Assembly (NCBI GenBank): GCA_938092195.1
Contig: CALKHD010000198.1
Coordinates: forward strand, 1 to 8,905
Reading direction: 5' to 3'
DNA from: an uncultured Flavobacteriales bacterium
Lineage (GTDB): Bacteria > Bacteroidota > Bacteroidia > Flavobacteriales_D > Sanyastnellaceae
Length of the DNA stretch: 8,905 bases
A program made the translations under genes and the position numbers. Under the pieces are notes generated by a model. It was given only the letters and a program-made list of their open reading frames with translations. It searched no databases and had not been told where the DNA came from. This document shows, one piece after another, positions 6,810 to 8,905 of the stretch. Numbering within the stretch: position 1 is the stretch's first letter; the number at the start of each line of letters is the position of its first letter.

Positions 6810-8429
6810 ATGAACAACATGTATCGCAAACTGTCCATTTTTGCCGGTTTGGCCCTCGTTTTGGCCGCATGCAATCAAGACATACTCGAGGTGGAACCCG
6901 TGAACGAGTTCCTCTCCAGCAACTACTACGAGACCGAGGAACAAGTGGCCTCGGCCCTGATCGCTGTCTATGACCCCGTTGGATGGACCATGGCCTACGG
7001 TCAGTGGGTGTCTCCCGTCATGTACGGTGAGATTCGTTCCGACAATGCCAACGCTGGAGGTGACCCGTCCAACAACGATCAACCCGGTTGGCAGGAGTAT
7101 GACGACTTCACCAACACCAACACCAATGTGGTGACCCACCCCATCTATCGCAGGGGGTACATCGGCATCAGCCGGGCCAACGCATTGTTGGATTTGACCG
7201 AACTCGAATCTGATGTGGTCACCGAATACAAGGCGCAAGCCACCTTCCTCCGGGCCTACTACCACTTTGATTTGTTCCGCCACTTCGGCCCCATTCCCGT
7301 GGTGTCTCGGAGCTTGACCCCTGAAGACGTCAATTTGGAGCGCAACACTTTGTCCGAAGTGATGTCGCAAATCGTCGAGGATTGTGAAAACGCCTTACCC
7401 GGACTCCCTGTGGTGCCGCCAAGCGGACAAGAAGGCCGGGTCACCCAAGGTGCCGCTTACGCGCTCATGGGCAAGGCCTACCTCTATTGGGCCGACTTGA
7501 AAGGAGACGATCCCGCCTTGTTTGCATTGGCCGCTGAAGCTTTCCAAAACGTGGTTGACCTGGGCGTTTACCAATTGGAAGACGACATGGAGCAACTCTA
7601 CCAATTTGACATCATGAACACCGCAGAGTCCGTGTTTGAAGTGCAACACAACCCACTTTGGTCCAGCGATTGGGGCTGGTTCGAAGGTGTCGACGGCAAC
7701 GGCATGATCCAATTGTGTGGCATCCGTGGCCTGTGCGCAGACCACCCCGATTACGAAGCGGGTTGGGGCTTTATGCCCGTCACGGAGGATTTGTGGAACC
7801 ACTTTTTGGACGACGACACTTATCGCCGTGATGTGGCCATCATCTCCGAAGCCGAGCTCGCCCAAGACCTCGCCGATGCTGGCATGAGCTGCGATCCCAT
7901 CATTGACCAGACCCAAAACAACCCGTTGGACTACACTGGTTACTGGCAAGAGAAGTACCCCAACTTGAAGGCCTATGCTGGCACCAATGTCAACGGAGGC
8001 AATGAGCACCTGACCAAGTCGCAAAACACCCACGTATTCCGCTATGCAGACATCATGCTCATGCTCGCCGAAGCCTACCACCGGGGTACAGGCGATGATG
8101 GAGCAGCGATGTACTACATCAACGAGGTGCGCGAACGCGCAGCTGGACCTGGCAACAATACAGGCAACTTCAGGACCGCAGAACAAGTGATGGCCGACGA
8201 AGGCTGGAGCTTACTGGACCTGATTTGGTACGAGCGACGCGCTGAATTGGCTTGCGAAGGCGACCGTTGGTTCGACTTGGTTCGCTCTGGTCGCGCCAGC
8301 GCTGACCTGTTCGAAGGAGACAAAGCCGCCAATTTCACGCAAGACGACCTTTGGCTGCCCATCGCTTTGGAAGAGACGCTGATCGCGTCCAGCCTCACCA
8401 CATACCCAGACCCATCCCTGTTCAATTGA
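6810..8429 (+). CDS. susD: SusD/RagB-family surface glycan-binding lipoprotein
   Basis: The protein has 539 residues from the ATG at 6810; a second ATG at 6819 would also keep the signal intact. Residues 1-21 are a lipoprotein signal (LSIFAGLALVLAAC; Cys21 lipidated) followed by NQDILEVEP, a typical SusD N-terminus. SusD hallmarks follow in order: GEIRSDNANAGGD (73-85), YIGISRANALL (117-127), ATFLRAYYHFDLFRHFGPIP (144-163) in the TPR-like helices, VFRYADIMLMLAEAY (about 409-423), and ERRAELACEGDRWFDLVR (475-492) near the C-terminus. SusD caps the SusC barrel and captures oligosaccharide outside the cell. Aromatic residues suited to sugar stacking are abundant (W59, W66, W94 and WSSDWGWF in the middle). 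The C-terminus ends PDPSLFN rather than the common QNPGY. The 11-base gap after susC shows translational coupling within one operon. Shadow frames on the opposite strand are not genes. Confidence 0.95.
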   Translation: MNNMYRKLSIFAGLALVLAACNQDILEVEPVNEFLSSNYYETEEQVASALIAVYDPVGWTMAYGQWVSPVMYGEIRSDNANAGGDPSNNDQPGWQEYDDFTNTNTNVVTHPIYRRGYIGISRANALLDLTELESDVVTEYKAQATFLRAYYHFDLFRHFGPIPVVSRSLTPEDVNLERNTLSEVMSQIVEDCENALPGLPVVPPSGQEGRVTQGAAYALMGKAYLYWADLKGDDPALFALAAEAFQNVVDLGVYQLEDDMEQLYQFDIMNTAESVFEVQHNPLWSSDWGWFEGVDGNGMIQLCGIRGLCADHPDYEAGWGFMPVTEDLWNHFLDDDTYRRDVAIISEAELAQDLADAGMSCDPIIDQTQNNPLDYTGYWQEKYPNLKAYAGTNVNGGNEHLTKSQNTHVFRYADIMLMLAEAYHRGTGDDGAAMYYINEVRERAAGPGNNTGNFRTAEQVMADEGWSLLDLIWYERRAELACEGDRWFDLVRSGRASADLFEGDKAANFTQDDLWLPIALEETLIASSLTTYPDPSLFN

Positions 8430-8452
8430 ACCCACTCTTGACGTTCAAGAAC
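8420..8452. repeat. Two short palindromes at the susD 3' end (GTTCAATTGAAC and GTTCAAGAAC)
   Basis: GTTCAATTGAAC (8420-8431) is a perfect 12-base palindrome containing the susD stop codon. GTTCAAGAAC (8443-8452), with GTTC/GAAC arms around AA, lies 11 bases later. They share the GTTCAA half. Neither has a T tract, so they do not look like terminators; they may be a regulator site, an RNA processing or stability element, or chance. Confidence 0.3.
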
Positions 8453-8496
8453 ATCCCACATCACCACAGAAACATTCACAAGCAACAACCCAAATC

Positions 8497-8905
8497 ATGA
8501 ACAGAACCATTCAAGGACTTGTCTTCATTCTTTTGGTCAGCCTCGCTGTTGCGAGCTGCCGCAAAGACCCAGCACCCGAGCCCTCCGCGGTCATCGCGAG
8601 CTTCCAATACGACGTTAGCGAAACCGATTGGGCCGAGGTCACATTCACCAACTACTCCGTGAATGCCACCTCACATGCATGGGATTTCGGAGATGGCAAC
8701 ACCAGCACTGAAACCAGCCCTACGCACACCTTCGGAGCTGGAGGCTCATATGAGGTGACCCTCACCGCCACTGGACTGGAAGGCTCTGCCTCCAAGACCG
8801 AGACCATCATCATCACCGACCCCAACACTGCGGGGACCTTCTTAACAGGTGCCGATGGAAAGACTTGGTACTTGGACCGCGAAGAGATTGCACTCGGCAT
8901 CGGGC
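8497..8905 (+). CDS. PKD-domain lipoprotein, SusE-position glycan-binding protein (3' truncated)
   Basis: An ATG at 8497 opens a frame with no stop to the window edge (136 complete codons). Residues 1-21 are a lipoprotein signal (GLVFILLVSLAVASC; lipobox VASC, Cys21 lipidated), then RKDPAPEPS. Residues about 30-108 form one PKD domain, with the family core AWDFGDGN followed by SPTHTFGAGGSYEVTLTATG. After it comes a linker and GADGKTWYLDREEIALGIG, a stretch often seen after PKD domains in lipoproteins of Bacteroidota glycan loci, which usually leads into a carbohydrate-binding or LamG-like domain; that part lies outside the window. It is 67 bases after susD, with an A/C-rich leader and no Shine-Dalgarno, and is probably in the same operon. 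The likely role is surface binding of the same polysaccharide as SusD; a catalytic domain further along cannot be excluded. Confidence 0.88.
   Translation, partial: MNRTIQGLVFILLVSLAVASCRKDPAPEPSAVIASFQYDVSETDWAEVTFTNYSVNATSHAWDFGDGNTSTETSPTHTFGAGGSYEVTLTATGLEGSASKTETIIITDPNTAGTFLTGADGKTWYLDREEIALGIG

Noticed and set aside
7395..8186. Open frame on the - strand (263 codons) opposite susD
   Set aside because: Shadow of susD; composition and position give no independent support.

Overview
The window looks like a chromosomal segment of a Bacteroidota bacterium, probably a marine or other aquatic member of the Flavobacteriales or a related order. The evidence is a SusC/SusD pair, two outer-membrane TonB-dependent receptors ending in Phe, three lipoproteins with Bacteroidota-style signal peptides, a DUF4625-type lipoprotein, and start codons preceded by A/C-rich leaders without Shine-Dalgarno sequences. 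Base composition is moderately GC-rich by eye. All supported genes lie on the + strand. The taxonomic call is inference from gene families only.

Region 1 (1-2220) is the end of a probable metal-uptake operon: the C-terminal part of a histidine-rich TonB-dependent receptor, a 40-base A/C-rich gap, then a DUF4625-like lipoprotein with a His/Asp/Glu-rich segment. A strong 19-position hairpin (2173-2215) closes it.

Region 2 (2221-3708) is a single gene for a complete HI0933/YhiN (BaiN/RdsA) family flavoprotein. Its start codon lies inside a short potential hairpin. It is followed by a 218-base intergenic region with no credible gene but with inverted repeats that could be operators for the next operon.

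Region 3 (3709-8905) is the head of a polysaccharide utilisation locus: susC-like transporter, susD-like glycan-binding lipoprotein 11 bases later, then a PKD-domain lipoprotein that runs off the right edge. Together they would form the outer-membrane capture and import complex: SusD and the PKD lipoprotein bind oligosaccharide at the cell surface and SusC imports it using TonB energy. No glycoside hydrolase lies inside the window, so the substrate is not fixed; the SusC-SusD-PKD order resembles laminarin-type loci of marine Bacteroidota, but that is only a hypothesis.

I found no mobile element, CRISPR array, tRNA or rRNA. I did not find a clearly undescribed system. The best leads are the candidate operator upstream of susC, the start-codon hairpin before the flavoprotein gene, the histidine-rich receptor/DUF4625 pair, and a C8 tract inside susC.
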